Shown in pieces: positions 1-8,604 of a DNA stretch of 64,000 bases. The notes under the pieces are model-generated. The model had not been told where the DNA came from and searched no databases. It was given only the letters and a program-made list of their open reading frames with translations. The stretch lies in NCBI GenBank assembly GCA_036557885.1, contig DATBGS010000109.1, positions 62,001 through 126,000 on the forward strand, given 5' to 3'. The stretch's first letter is position 1. Each line of letters opens with the position of its first letter. Origin of the DNA: DATBGS01 sp036557885 (lineage in GTDB: Bacteria > Chloroflexota > Ktedonobacteria > Ktedonobacterales > DATBGS01). The translations under genes were made by a program, and so were the position numbers.

Positions 1-554
1 CGAACTTTTTGATCGAATCCTCCATTTTCGGTCCGGGACTCATGCAGGGGCTGCTGCTTGGAGATAATCATGTTGCTCCTACTGCTGTCCTTGATAATGT
101 GACCATAAGGAACGATCTGTTTATCCAGTCATACCAGGGAACAAACATCATGGGGTATAGGGTCTGGCCGAGTAGAGAATTCGTCAATGATCAACATTGG
201 ACCATTGACCATATCACTTCCTATACCATGACTGGCGATCAGGTGATTGTCGGCGGCACAGGCCATCAAATCACGAACTCTGTGTTTTACGGAGGCCAAT
301 TTGATTTTAATAATCCTTTGGCCGCTTCTTCCGGTAACTGCCAGTATAAGACCAGGGGCAAAAGTGCTTACCTTGGAGGGCAAACGGTCAATCCAGAGTT
401 TGTCGGCAAGGTTGATTCCTATACGGGAAGCGTCTCTTTAGATACCTTAAGCCATACCGACTTTTCCCTTCAGCCCGCATCTCCTTGTAAGGGTAAAGGG
501 TCTTCCATCACATCGGTGGCGCAACTGATTCGCACTGCTAACAGGTCTTCATAG
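1..554 (+). CDS. C-terminal end of a secreted beta-helix-like protein (partial)
   Basis: The reading frame is open to the left edge of the window (in frame from base 3), so only the last ~184 residues are seen. The sequence is rich in Asn, Gly, Thr and Ser with recurring turns such as NVTIRNDLFIQ and GHQITNSVFYGG, the pattern of right-handed parallel beta-helix proteins (pectate-lyase or polysaccharide-lyase folds). These are usually exported and act on or bind polysaccharide. That would fit the exopolysaccharide locus downstream, but no catalytic motif can be seen in the fragment. The function is an inference from fold-like composition only. Confidence 0.6.
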   Translation, partial: NFLIESSIFGPGLMQGLLLGDNHVAPTAVLDNVTIRNDLFIQSYQGTNIMGYRVWPSREFVNDQHWTIDHITSYTMTGDQVIVGGTGHQITNSVFYGGQFDFNNPLAASSGNCQYKTRGKSAYLGGQTVNPEFVGKVDSYTGSVSLDTLSHTDFSLQPASPCKGKGSSITSVAQLIRTANRSS

Positions 555-1032
555 ACATCAACTCAACTTCCGTCAGCATCAACTGCTCCACAACCAACCC
601 TGGCAGTTAACAGCAGCACTTGGAAGGCAGCTTCACATCTGGCGTCATTGCAGGTGGGTCTTCCAAGTGTATGTTTTGCTACGGACAACTTCCTGCTGGA
701 ACGGTTAAAAAAATAAGAAATGCACCTGGGCAGGGCATGAAGATGGGCAGGTTTTCAGGTGCTTCATGGATACCCAAATCAAGTTTTGGGTATCCACGCT
801 CACAACGCCGCTTGCTTCTGCAATCTCGACTAATGGGTATATATGAGACAGGCGGGGCCGGTTGATAGATGTGCTCTCTCTAGGAAGGATACATGTCTAT
901 GTCTTAGATGAGCTATGGGAGAACGCAACGTGCCGTAGAAATTCGAAATGAGGAAAGAGAAATTAACCTTCGTCTGCTTCCCCTCAGTATGATGAGTATA
1001 CTCGAGGGCAATATGAGAGAAGGGAAGGAACC
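555..1032. other. Intergenic region between beta-helix gene and response regulator
   Basis: No convincing gene is seen. The 81-codon open frame at 620-865 has no ribosome binding site or family resemblance and runs through the hairpin at 767-796. The last ~100 bases before 1033 probably hold the promoter of the response regulator, with an AGGAA ribosome binding site just ahead of the ATG. Confidence 0.5.
767..796. terminator. Perfect 12-bp hairpin downstream of the beta-helix gene
   Basis: The arms 767-778 (TGGATACCCAAA) and 785-796 are exact reverse complements around a 6-base loop. There is no T tract, so it is a possible terminator or mRNA-stabilising hairpin and not a classical intrinsic terminator. 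Confidence 0.4.
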
Positions 1033-1782
1033 ATGTCTACTCATAAAACGGTCATTCTTGTAGCAGAAAAAGATCCCCAGGCTTTGAGGATGCTCGTTCG
1101 CATTTTACATGCTGAGGGTTATGAGGTGAGTCCGGTAAAGGATGAGCAACAGTTATTTGAAGCACTGGAAAACAAAGAGCCAGACCTCATCCTCCTCGAC
1201 ACCATCTCATCTGAGTCTCATGATTTTGAACTCTGTCGGTATGTGCGAGATTTCTCTCTCGTACCGATTATTGCTATGTCTGCGCAAAAGCAAGATCAGA
1301 AGCAAGAGCATACTAAAGCCCGCGCTTTGGACTCAGGAGCAGATGATTATTTGACCAAGCCGGTGAGTGTTGTCGAGTTACTTGCGCAGGTCCGGGCTGT
1401 CCTTCGGCGCACACAATGGAACAACAACGGATCCCCACGCGATGTGTGCTCTCCCCTTACTTTTGGTAATTTAACGATAGACCTGTTGCAGCATCAGGTC
1501 ACGAGAGATGGCCGACCTCTTGCCCTCACTCCCACAGAATATCGCATCCTTGCGTATTTAGTACAAAACGCTGGGCGAATTGTAACGAACGATCTTTTGT
1601 TGGAAAAGGTCTGGGGAGCAGAGTATGTGGGCGAAGCCAATTTGCTGAAAGTGCACATCTTTCGTTTGCGCCACAAGATTGAACAGGATGCCGCGCGTCC
1701 CACCTACATCATCACGAAAACTGGCCTGGGGTATTGCTTTTCTGCCCAACCTGAAAGAAGAGAAAGTGCAACTGCGAGTTGA
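1033..1782 (+). CDS. OmpR/PhoB-family response regulator
   Basis: A 249-aa two-domain regulator. The receiver domain (about 1-125) has the acidic pocket at D14, the likely phosphoacceptor D56 in LILLD, a Ser at 83 and the conserved K109 in LTKPVSV. A winged-helix DNA-binding domain (about 145-235) has the usual TPTEYRIL and VHIFRLRHKIE stretches. About ten polar residues are inserted around 85-95 (KQDQKQEHTK), which lengthens a loop of the receiver. No histidine kinase lies next to it, so it is an orphan here. It stands directly upstream of the exopolysaccharide genes and could control them, but that is inference from position. Confidence 0.92.
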   Translation: MSTHKTVILVAEKDPQALRMLVRILHAEGYEVSPVKDEQQLFEALENKEPDLILLDTISSESHDFELCRYVRDFSLVPIIAMSAQKQDQKQEHTKARALDSGADDYLTKPVSVVELLAQVRAVLRRTQWNNNGSPRDVCSPLTFGNLTIDLLQHQVTRDGRPLALTPTEYRILAYLVQNAGRIVTNDLLLEKVWGAEYVGEANLLKVHIFRLRHKIEQDAARPTYIITKTGLGYCFSAQPERRESATAS

Positions 1783-1824
1783 GGATGCGGCTGGAGATGC
1801 AAGCGAGCGATGGATGCCTGCCTC

Positions 1825-1952
1825 ATTACCGAATTGTAATGGCGTGTATCCCTCCTTGAGACGTGTTAGTAACCTGGAATCTCTATGCTTAGCATAGCTC
1901 TCAATGCAGCAAAGGGCGTCGGCGCGAAGACCTTTGTAGCGATGGTTATGAG
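1825..1952 (+). repeat. Upstream element, copy 1 of a ~130-bp duplicated regulatory sequence
   Basis: This segment is repeated at 13371-13500. The first 41 bases (ATTACCGAATTGTAATGGCG onward) differ at one position only. The rest is alignable with scattered changes, ending in a shared GGTTATG. Copy 1 also contains a 7-bp inverted repeat, CTATGCT-t-AGCATAG, at 1883-1897. Both copies sit shortly upstream of the first gene of an exopolysaccharide gene set, so the likely role is a shared promoter or operator region. Confidence 0.75.
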
Positions 1953-1973
1953 TAGACGGGAGAAACAGGAGAG

Positions 1974-3053
1974 ATGGACACTCTTGCAGAAGTTCCTACG
2001 GTGAGGGAGATGCCGCCCGGATTATCTCAGGTGCTGCCTCAAGTAAGGCTATTGAAGTTTGGCGTGATTGGGTATGGGTATTGGGGGCCACATTTGGCAC
2101 GCAATATAAGCGCTCTGCCCGATACCTCGCTGCGGTTTATAGCTGATAGGGATACCGAACGACTGGAACACGCGCAAGCTCAGTATCGGTATCTCAGGCT
2201 CACGCAAGATGCTGTCGATGTATTTGAGAGCGATATTGACGCCGTGCTCATTTCCACACCAGTCCATACACATTATGCGCTTGCGCGGGCGGCGCTTTTG
2301 GCAAATAAGCATGTATTTGTCGAGAAACCTCTGGCGGTCAAGGTGGATGAGGTTGAAGATTTGGTTGCGCTGGCGCGAGAGCGGAACTGTATTTTGATGG
2401 CTGGGTACACGTTCCTCTATCACAAAGCTGTTCAAGCATTGCGTCATATTGTCACAGAGGGCCAACTGGGGAAGCTGCATTATATTGATGCCCAGCGCCT
2501 GAATCTTGGTCTTTTTCACAAGGATGTCAATGTTCTTTGGGATCTCGCGCCGCATGATCTTTCTATCCTGCGTTACTTGCTGAATGCAGACCCAATGGCA
2601 GTACGTGCTACTGGAGCGGCGCACATTCAACAGGGCATACACGATGTGGTCTATATTCATCTCCGTTATGCAGATGGCCTGCTCGCACACATCCAGGTGA
2701 GCTGGCTTTATCCTTCAAAGGTGAGGAGGTTTACAGTCGTTGGCGACCAGCGCATGGCTGTTTATGATGACGTTGAGCCGCAAGACAAGATACGTCTCTA
2801 TAACCGAGGTGTCGAGTGTTCGGCGCCTGCCCCAGCCTTTGATGAGTTTCAATTCTCTTACCGCACTGGAGAGACAGTTATTCCTGCCGTTCCCTGGGTA
2901 GAGCCGCTTCAGGTGGCCTGCGGACATTTTGCCCACTGTATCAGATCGGGGCAACCACCGTTAAGCAACGGCCTCTGGAGCCTCTCTATCACTAAGACTC
3001 TGGCAGCCATCCAGCAATCGTTAGACCTGGAAGGCCAGGAGGTACCCCTGTGA
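1974..3053 (+). CDS. Gfo/Idh/MocA-family dehydrogenase, sugar-nucleotide type
   Basis: A 359-aa NAD(P)-dependent oxidoreductase. The Rossmann motif GYGYWGPHLARNI (from residue 33) is typical of the WlbA/WbpB-like subgroup that oxidises C3 of a UDP-N-acetylglucosamine uronate. The EKP motif is at 117-119. About 28 residues precede the dinucleotide-binding strand, so a slightly later start is possible. It overlaps the next gene, and the three genes 1974-4875 form the classic dehydrogenase, acetyltransferase and aminotransferase trio that makes 3-amino or 2,3-diacetamido sugars for surface polysaccharide. The exact sugar cannot be told from sequence. Confidence 0.88.
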   Translation: MDTLAEVPTVREMPPGLSQVLPQVRLLKFGVIGYGYWGPHLARNISALPDTSLRFIADRDTERLEHAQAQYRYLRLTQDAVDVFESDIDAVLISTPVHTHYALARAALLANKHVFVEKPLAVKVDEVEDLVALARERNCILMAGYTFLYHKAVQALRHIVTEGQLGKLHYIDAQRLNLGLFHKDVNVLWDLAPHDLSILRYLLNADPMAVRATGAAHIQQGIHDVVYIHLRYADGLLAHIQVSWLYPSKVRRFTVVGDQRMAVYDDVEPQDKIRLYNRGVECSAPAPAFDEFQFSYRTGETVIPAVPWVEPLQVACGHFAHCIRSGQPPLSNGLWSLSITKTLAAIQQSLDLEGQEVPL

Positions 3054-3748
3054 TGGAGTCTTCATTTCTTCAGGCACAAGTGGCTGAAGCGCTGGCACCC
3101 CATGCCGCCAATTTTGTGCAGATAGATGAACCCATTGAATTAGACCCCTATGTGCTCATTGGAAAACGCCCGCGCCGCTCCATTGCAAGCTGGACGTTGG
3201 TGCTTGGTGCGGGGGCCAGGCTGGGATCAGGAACCATTCTCTATCTCGGCAGCAGCATCGGCGCGAGACTCCAGACCGGCCACCATGTGGTTATCCGCGA
3301 GCAAAACACGCTTGACGACGATGTGAGCATTTGGAGCAATTCTGTCATTGACTATGGCTGCCAGATTGGGCGTCAGGTGAAGATTCATACAAATGTCTAT
3401 CTTGCGCAATTTAGCACGTTAGAGGATGAGGTTTTTCTTGCTCCGGGGGTTAGCTGCGCGAATGATCTTCACCCAGGTTGCCCGATGTCCACCCCTTGCA
3501 TGCGTGGACCGACGATCAAGAAGGGCGCGCAACTGGGTGTCAATGTGACGGTCTTGCCTTATATCGTCATTGGTGAATATGCCGTGATTGGTGCTGGCTC
3601 TGTTGTTACGCATGATATTCCTGCCCGCGCTGTGGCCTATGGCAATCCGGCTTGCGTGGTGGGTACGATTGATCAACTGGTATGTAGCAAAGGTTTTCTT
3701 GAACGTCCATATGCGCATCTCGAAAAAAAATCGTTCTTTTACAGGTAG
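3050..3748 (+). CDS. Hexapeptide-repeat (left-handed beta-helix) acyltransferase
   Basis: A 232-aa protein with many isoleucine/valine-led hexapeptide repeats between about residues 40 and 200 and the closing AVIGAGSVVTHDIPARAVAYGNPA signature of WlbB/WbpD-type N-acetyltransferases. Its likely job is to acetylate the amino group put on the sugar by the neighbouring aminotransferase, using acetyl-CoA. The start is either GTG 3050 or ATG 3053, both served by AGGAGG at 3037-3042 inside the upstream gene, so translation is coupled. It is somewhat longer than the minimal family because of an extra N-terminal ~40 residues. Confidence 0.88.
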   Translation: MMESSFLQAQVAEALAPHAANFVQIDEPIELDPYVLIGKRPRRSIASWTLVLGAGARLGSGTILYLGSSIGARLQTGHHVVIREQNTLDDDVSIWSNSVIDYGCQIGRQVKIHTNVYLAQFSTLEDEVFLAPGVSCANDLHPGCPMSTPCMRGPTIKKGAQLGVNVTVLPYIVIGEYAVIGAGSVVTHDIPARAVAYGNPACVVGTIDQLVCSKGFLERPYAHLEKKSFFYR

Positions 3749-4875
3749 TGGGGGAATCAGTGAAACAAGAGATCAGATTGCAAGAGATCAGATTGGTGGA
3801 TTTGCAGCGCCAGTACCACACCATTCGCAATGAGGTTCTTCAGGCTATTGACGACAGCTTGTGCACTATGGAACTGTTTCTTGGCCCAAACGTCAGGGCG
3901 TTCGAGCGTGAGTTCGCGGATTACTGTGGGGCTGCTGAAGCGGTAGGGGTTGGCTCAGGGACGGATGCCCTGTATCTGGGATTGCGTGCCTGTGGGATCG
4001 GCGCTGGCGATGAAGTTATTACGGTTGCCAATACGTTTATTGCCACTGTTGAGGCCATTAGTATGGCTGGCGCGCGCCCTGTGTTCGTTGATGTTGACCC
4101 GGCTACGGGGACGATGGACCCCACACTCGTGAGGGAGGCCATCACACCGCGTACTCGCGCGTTGCTGCCTGTCCACCTCTATGGTCAGGCGGCAGATATG
4201 AACCCCTTGTGTGCTCTTGCCCGCCACTATAACTTGAAAGTTATTGAGGATGCTTCGCAGGCGCAGGGGGCGCGTTACGATGGGCGCAAGGTAGGTACAC
4301 TGGGCGATATAGGGGCTTTTAGCCTGTATTTCAGCAAAAATCTTGGGGCCTACGGTGAAGCGGGTATCGTTACCACAAATGACCCGGCACTCGCTGAACA
4401 GGTGCGCATGCTGCGTGATCATGGCTCCTGCACGCGCTATTACCATGAGGCGCTTGGCATGAATAGCCGTCTGGATGAGCTTCAGGCGACAGTGCTGCGC
4501 ATCAAGTTGAGGCGTCTGGATGCGTGGAATGGGCAGCGTAGGAAGCACGCCGCAGCCTATACAGAGCGCCTGCAAGGACTTGTAACCTGTCCGGGAGAGC
4601 GCCCTGGGTCGGAGCATGTCTATTACACCTACGTCATCCAGGCAAATAACCGGGAGAGATTACGCGCTGAACTGGCAGTCCAGGGCATCCAGACAGGCAT
4701 TCACTATCCTTTGCCGCTGCATTTTCAACAAGCCTGTACCGCTTTTGCCTGCCCAGCAGGGGCTTTGCCAGTCACAGAACATCTGGCAGGCCGCATTCTC
4801 TCCATCCCTATGTTTCCTGAATTGACCGAAGAAGAGATTGAGCGCGTCTGTGAAGGGATTCAGGCCAATTGTTAA
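3748..4875 (+). CDS. DegT/DnrJ/EryC1/StrS sugar aminotransferase
   Basis: A PLP-dependent aminotransferase of 375 aa. The internal-aldimine lysine is K197 in SLYFSKNLGAYGEAG, with the preceding VIEDASQAQGA stretch and the cofactor-binding VGSGTDALYLGL loop. It transfers an amino group, usually from glutamate, to a 3- or 4-keto sugar nucleotide. The frame opens at GTG 3748, overlapping the previous stop by one base. GTG 3760, just behind a GGGGGA at 3750-3755, is an equally good start. It completes the amino-sugar cassette begun at 1974. Confidence 0.93.
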   Translation: MGESVKQEIRLQEIRLVDLQRQYHTIRNEVLQAIDDSLCTMELFLGPNVRAFEREFADYCGAAEAVGVGSGTDALYLGLRACGIGAGDEVITVANTFIATVEAISMAGARPVFVDVDPATGTMDPTLVREAITPRTRALLPVHLYGQAADMNPLCALARHYNLKVIEDASQAQGARYDGRKVGTLGDIGAFSLYFSKNLGAYGEAGIVTTNDPALAEQVRMLRDHGSCTRYYHEALGMNSRLDELQATVLRIKLRRLDAWNGQRRKHAAAYTERLQGLVTCPGERPGSEHVYYTYVIQANNRERLRAELAVQGIQTGIHYPLPLHFQQACTAFACPAGALPVTEHLAGRILSIPMFPELTEEEIERVCEGIQANC

Positions 4876-4898
4876 GGCCCTGGTGAAGGAATGAGCAG

Positions 4899-6524
4899 AT
4901 GATCTCACGGGTTCGTAAGCTGAGCCGGGCGCAAAAATGCTTGATCGTCGCGGCGTTTGTGCTTGAAATCCTGGCGATTGTCGTGTATGGGGCGATTGGC
5001 AAGTTTTCCTCTCCTGGGCCAGCTTCCGCTGCGGAAGGGCCGGGTGGTTCGTCATGCGCGAATGCGGTATTCGCAGCAAACCCAGTGGTGGCGGAGAACA
5101 CGTGTCCTGGCACAAGCGCCTGGCGAGCGAATCTCCCGCTCGGCCCGCAAAACGCTATTGAGGCGTTCACCGCTCCGGTCAGCGTGAATGCAGGGCAGCA
5201 GGTCAAGATGTATGTCTCGACGATGGCTCCGTCGTATTCGTTTCGTGTCTACCGGATGGGCTGGTATCAAGGTCTGGGAGGACGCCTGGTCTACTCCTCC
5301 AGGGTGCTACCGGGCATCAATCAGCCAGCCCCAGTGGTTGACCAGGCGACTCGCATGGTGAGCGCCAGCAATTGGCAAAATCCGGTAACGCTGGCTATTC
5401 CTGCCACCTGGGTAAGCGGGGTTTATGTGGTGAAGCTGGTGTCCTCGGCGGGACTCATGCGCTACACCGAGTTTGTGGTGCGCAATGACGCAAGCCAGGC
5501 GCCGTTTCTCTTCCAGAGCAGTGTCCTGACGTATCAGGCTGGTAATGCGTGGGGAGGGCGCAGCCTGGATGGTAACGGCGCAGCAAATACGACGGCGGAT
5601 CGCTCGTTTGCGGTGTCGTTTGATCGCCCTGAGGCTGAGAACGCTGGCCTCTCCGATTTCACCACCTATGAATACAATTTGCTGAGTTGGCTTGAGCGGC
5701 AAGGCTACAATGTGACCTATACCACCGATATTGACACGGACCTGAACGGGCAATCGCTCCTCCAGCACCGGTTGTTCCTGGCCGCCGGTCATGATGAGTA
5801 TTGGTCGTCGGGGATGTGGACCAGCATTACGCAGGCACGCGATGCCGGAGTATCGCTGGCTTTCTTTGGGGCGAACGATGCCTACTGGCATGTTCGGTTA
5901 CAATCAAGCTCTCTTGGCGCTGATCGGGTCGTGGTCTGCTATAAAGACGCCGGGCTTGACCCGTTGTCGGGGAACGAGCCAACTTCGGCGACCACCCTCT
6001 GGCAAAATGCTCCTTTGAACCAGCCCTCACAAGCGTTACTGGGAGCCATGTTTTCTGGCCTGGTCGCAGGTCCAGCGCCTTTGATACTTAGTCCCGGCGC
6101 GGCCCCTTTCTTACAGGGCACCGCGCTGCACGAGGGCAGCGTGCTCCAGGGCCTGGTGGGGGCAGAGTTAAGTACCACCTCCGCAGGCGGGGATACGGGT
6201 GGATTTGATAGCGTTTTTCCGAATCTCGGAACCCCGTCGGCGCTCACGATCCTGGCTTCTTCGCCGGTGAAGGTGCAGCCCAACGGCAATGATAACCCCA
6301 ACCCGAATGGGGCTGCGCTCCCCACCGCGACAGCTACCTTGTATACAGCGCCGGGCGGCGCGCGGGTATTTGACGCTGGTACCTACTGGTGGGCTTTGGG
6401 GCTTCAGAACATGCACGCTGATGCCAGCGTTCCTGCCGGTTCCTACAGCAGCCCTGATTTTCAGCGCTTTACCTCGAATTTGCTGAGTTACTTACTGCAA
6501 GCCCATGCTTCGCCGTCAAACTAA
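4899..6524 (+). CDS. Exported N,N-dimethylformamidase beta-subunit-like protein
   Basis: 541 aa, with one N-terminal membrane segment or signal anchor (about residues 14-37), then an extracellular part. Stretches such as YRMGWYQGLGGRL, AAGHDEYWSSGMW and VSLAFFGANDAYWHVRLQ are characteristic of the large-subunit C-terminal domain of N,N-dimethylformamidase. Many bacterial surface proteins carry this domain without any known amidase activity. It sits inside the exopolysaccharide operon, so a role in modifying or binding the polymer outside the cell is plausible. The start ATG 4899 follows GAAGGAATG. Confidence 0.75.
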   Translation: MISRVRKLSRAQKCLIVAAFVLEILAIVVYGAIGKFSSPGPASAAEGPGGSSCANAVFAANPVVAENTCPGTSAWRANLPLGPQNAIEAFTAPVSVNAGQQVKMYVSTMAPSYSFRVYRMGWYQGLGGRLVYSSRVLPGINQPAPVVDQATRMVSASNWQNPVTLAIPATWVSGVYVVKLVSSAGLMRYTEFVVRNDASQAPFLFQSSVLTYQAGNAWGGRSLDGNGAANTTADRSFAVSFDRPEAENAGLSDFTTYEYNLLSWLERQGYNVTYTTDIDTDLNGQSLLQHRLFLAAGHDEYWSSGMWTSITQARDAGVSLAFFGANDAYWHVRLQSSSLGADRVVVCYKDAGLDPLSGNEPTSATTLWQNAPLNQPSQALLGAMFSGLVAGPAPLILSPGAAPFLQGTALHEGSVLQGLVGAELSTTSAGGDTGGFDSVFPNLGTPSALTILASSPVKVQPNGNDNPNPNGAALPTATATLYTAPGGARVFDAGTYWWALGLQNMHADASVPAGSYSSPDFQRFTSNLLSYLLQAHASPSN

Positions 6525-6588
6525 TCAGGTATACGCTCTGAGCAGAGAGACTGGTTGAGCAGATAAACAGGGAAGAAAGGGAGATTTT

Positions 6589-7305
6589 ATGCCAGAAGAG
6601 GCTCGTACAGGTCGTCATGCCCATTGGTATCTTGTCGCTTTCGGGCGTTGGTTCTGGCTGGCTGCCCTCTGTGTCATTGTCGCTGTGGCAGGTACGTTCG
6701 TCATGACGCAAATTCAGACGCCTGTCTACCGCGCGACTACTGTCCTTTTTGTGGGGCAACAAAGCACCAGCGTCCCACTTGTGGATATTCAATTGGTGAC
6801 TACCTATCAGCAGTTGATTAATCAGCCAGCCGTGCTGTCAGAGGCAGCCAGTCAGGTTGGCGGCATTTCTTCTGCTGATCTTGCCAGGTCTGTACAAACC
6901 GCAGTGGAGAACAACACTTCCCTCATTGATGTCAGCGTGGATGATGTAGACGCTCATCGCGCCGCTCTGCTCTCTAATGCGGTAGCCGGGGCATTTATCT
7001 CAAAAATAAGCGGCCAGGCAATCGCTGCCAGTTATCCCGTCGTCGTCATGCAACCTGCTGTCCCTCCAGCCACACCTGACCACCCCAAGCCATTGCTCAA
7101 TACCATCATTGGTGGCCTCTTGGGACTGGTGATAGCGCTTGTCTTAGTGTACCTGCTGGATTTAATTGATAGCCGAGCGCATCCAGCCCAACCAGTTGAA
7201 AAGGCCGCTCATCTCAACGGCAATCAGGGAAGCGATACTAAAAAATTGACGGATATAGCGGTTGGCGATAAACACGACTCCTCCGGCGACTATCAAGCCT
7301 GCTGA
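6589..7305 (+). CDS. Wzz/YveK-type chain-length determinant protein
   Basis: 238 aa with two membrane segments (about 18-38 and 165-187) enclosing an extracytoplasmic domain, and the conserved P-V-Y-R-A stretch right after the first segment. Proteins of this family set polymer length during Wzx/Wzy-dependent export. The second segment is preceded by a proline-rich PAVPPATPDHPKP linker, typical of the family. There is no attached or adjacent tyrosine kinase. A GGGAG ribosome binding site precedes ATG 6589. Confidence 0.85.
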   Translation: MPEEARTGRHAHWYLVAFGRWFWLAALCVIVAVAGTFVMTQIQTPVYRATTVLFVGQQSTSVPLVDIQLVTTYQQLINQPAVLSEAASQVGGISSADLARSVQTAVENNTSLIDVSVDDVDAHRAALLSNAVAGAFISKISGQAIAASYPVVVMQPAVPPATPDHPKPLLNTIIGGLLGLVIALVLVYLLDLIDSRAHPAQPVEKAAHLNGNQGSDTKKLTDIAVGDKHDSSGDYQAC

Positions 7306-7345
7306 TTTTGGGAGTGATTACCTGAGTGAATTCTGGAGAGGGGCC

Positions 7346-8557
7346 ATGCCCATGATGCGCCAGGTCCATAAGGTCTTAATGTTGATCGAAAATTGCTCGG
7401 TCCCGATGGATAGTCGCGTCTGGGCTGAAGCCCTTACGCTCCGAGAGCATGGCTTTCAAGTAAGCATCATTGGCCCCAAAGGAACCAATCTGGATCGAGA
7501 ATCTTATGTATGCCTTGATGGGGTCCATATTTACCGCTATTGGTCGCCCCCCAATAACGACAAATGTACGGATTATATGTTCGAATATGGCGTTGCCATG
7601 CTCATGACCTTGTTCCTCAGCTTTAAGGTTTTGCTCCGTCAGGGCTTTGATGTCATTCACGTTGCTAATCCGCCTGATACCTACTTCTTGATTGGATTGT
7701 TGTATCGCATTCTGGGGAAAAGGCTGATTTTTGATCAGCATGATTTATCGCCAGAGTTGTTCCTGGTAAAGTTCTCACGTCGGATGCCATTGCTCTACAG
7801 GCTCCAGCTCTTTATGGAAAGGTGCTCCTACCGGATTGCTTCTCTGGTTATCACTTCGAATGGAACAATGAAGGAGTTTGCCCTGGAGCGCGGCCACATT
7901 CAAGCCAGCAAAGTATTTGTCGTCTATAACGGCGTTGATCTCAACCGTATAAAGCGTGTCTCACCTGAGCCTGAACTCAAAAGAGGACGGCGCTTTCTGC
8001 TGGCTTTTGTGGGCGCGATGGAAATTCAGGATGGGGTTGAAACTATACTCCTGGCCCTGCACGCGCTTGTTTATAAGCGCGGTAGACAGGATGTGTCTTT
8101 GGTAGTGATGGGAGATGGTGATCACGCCCCTGCCTTACGAAAACTTGCTCACGAACTGCAACTTGATGCGTATGCGCATTTCAACGGTTGGACACCAGCG
8201 AAAGATGTTGTGCGCTTTCTCAGCGTGGCAGATGTGGGCCTCACCCCTGAGCCTCAAAATGGACTCAACGAATATTGCACCCTTGGTAAAACGCTGGAAT
8301 ACATGGCGGTGGGCAAGCCAACCGTCGCTTTCGACCTCCCAGAAACACAGCGTCTGGCGCGAGATGCGGCGCTCTATGCCAAACCAAATTCGGTTGAAGA
8401 CTTCACCGATAAAATCGAGATGCTGCTGAATGATGAAAGACTGCGTGGGCATATGGGTGCGGTGGGGCGCAAACGAATCGAGGAGGAGTTCAGTTGGGAT
8501 CATACCAAAAAGGAACTCCTGCGAGCCTACGAGGGACTAGTTTCACAGACGCTTTAA
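7346..8557 (+). CDS. GT4-family glycosyltransferase
   Basis: About 403 aa from ATG 7346, chosen because GGAGAGG lies just ahead of it. The open frame extends back to 7262 inside the Wzz gene, which is a less likely start. The C-terminal half has the GT-B signature of GT4 enzymes: AFVGAMEIQDGVETIL, then VVMGDGDHAPALRKLA and a nucleotide-sugar-binding GKTLEYMAVGKPTVAFDLPE. The N-terminal half carries VIHVANPPDTYF and DQHDLSPELF, common in EPS-linked family members. It should add one sugar to the lipid-linked repeat unit on the cytoplasmic side of the membrane. Confidence 0.9.
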   Translation: MPMMRQVHKVLMLIENCSVPMDSRVWAEALTLREHGFQVSIIGPKGTNLDRESYVCLDGVHIYRYWSPPNNDKCTDYMFEYGVAMLMTLFLSFKVLLRQGFDVIHVANPPDTYFLIGLLYRILGKRLIFDQHDLSPELFLVKFSRRMPLLYRLQLFMERCSYRIASLVITSNGTMKEFALERGHIQASKVFVVYNGVDLNRIKRVSPEPELKRGRRFLLAFVGAMEIQDGVETILLALHALVYKRGRQDVSLVVMGDGDHAPALRKLAHELQLDAYAHFNGWTPAKDVVRFLSVADVGLTPEPQNGLNEYCTLGKTLEYMAVGKPTVAFDLPETQRLARDAALYAKPNSVEDFTDKIEMLLNDERLRGHMGAVGRKRIEEEFSWDHTKKELLRAYEGLVSQTL

Positions 8558-8604
8558 GGGTATGGGGGACGCAGCGAAACGCACCTGAAGCCCTGTACCC
8601 TTGA

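Noticed and set aside
620..865. 81-codon frame after the beta-helix gene
   Set aside because: No start signal, no family features, and it spans a perfect hairpin.
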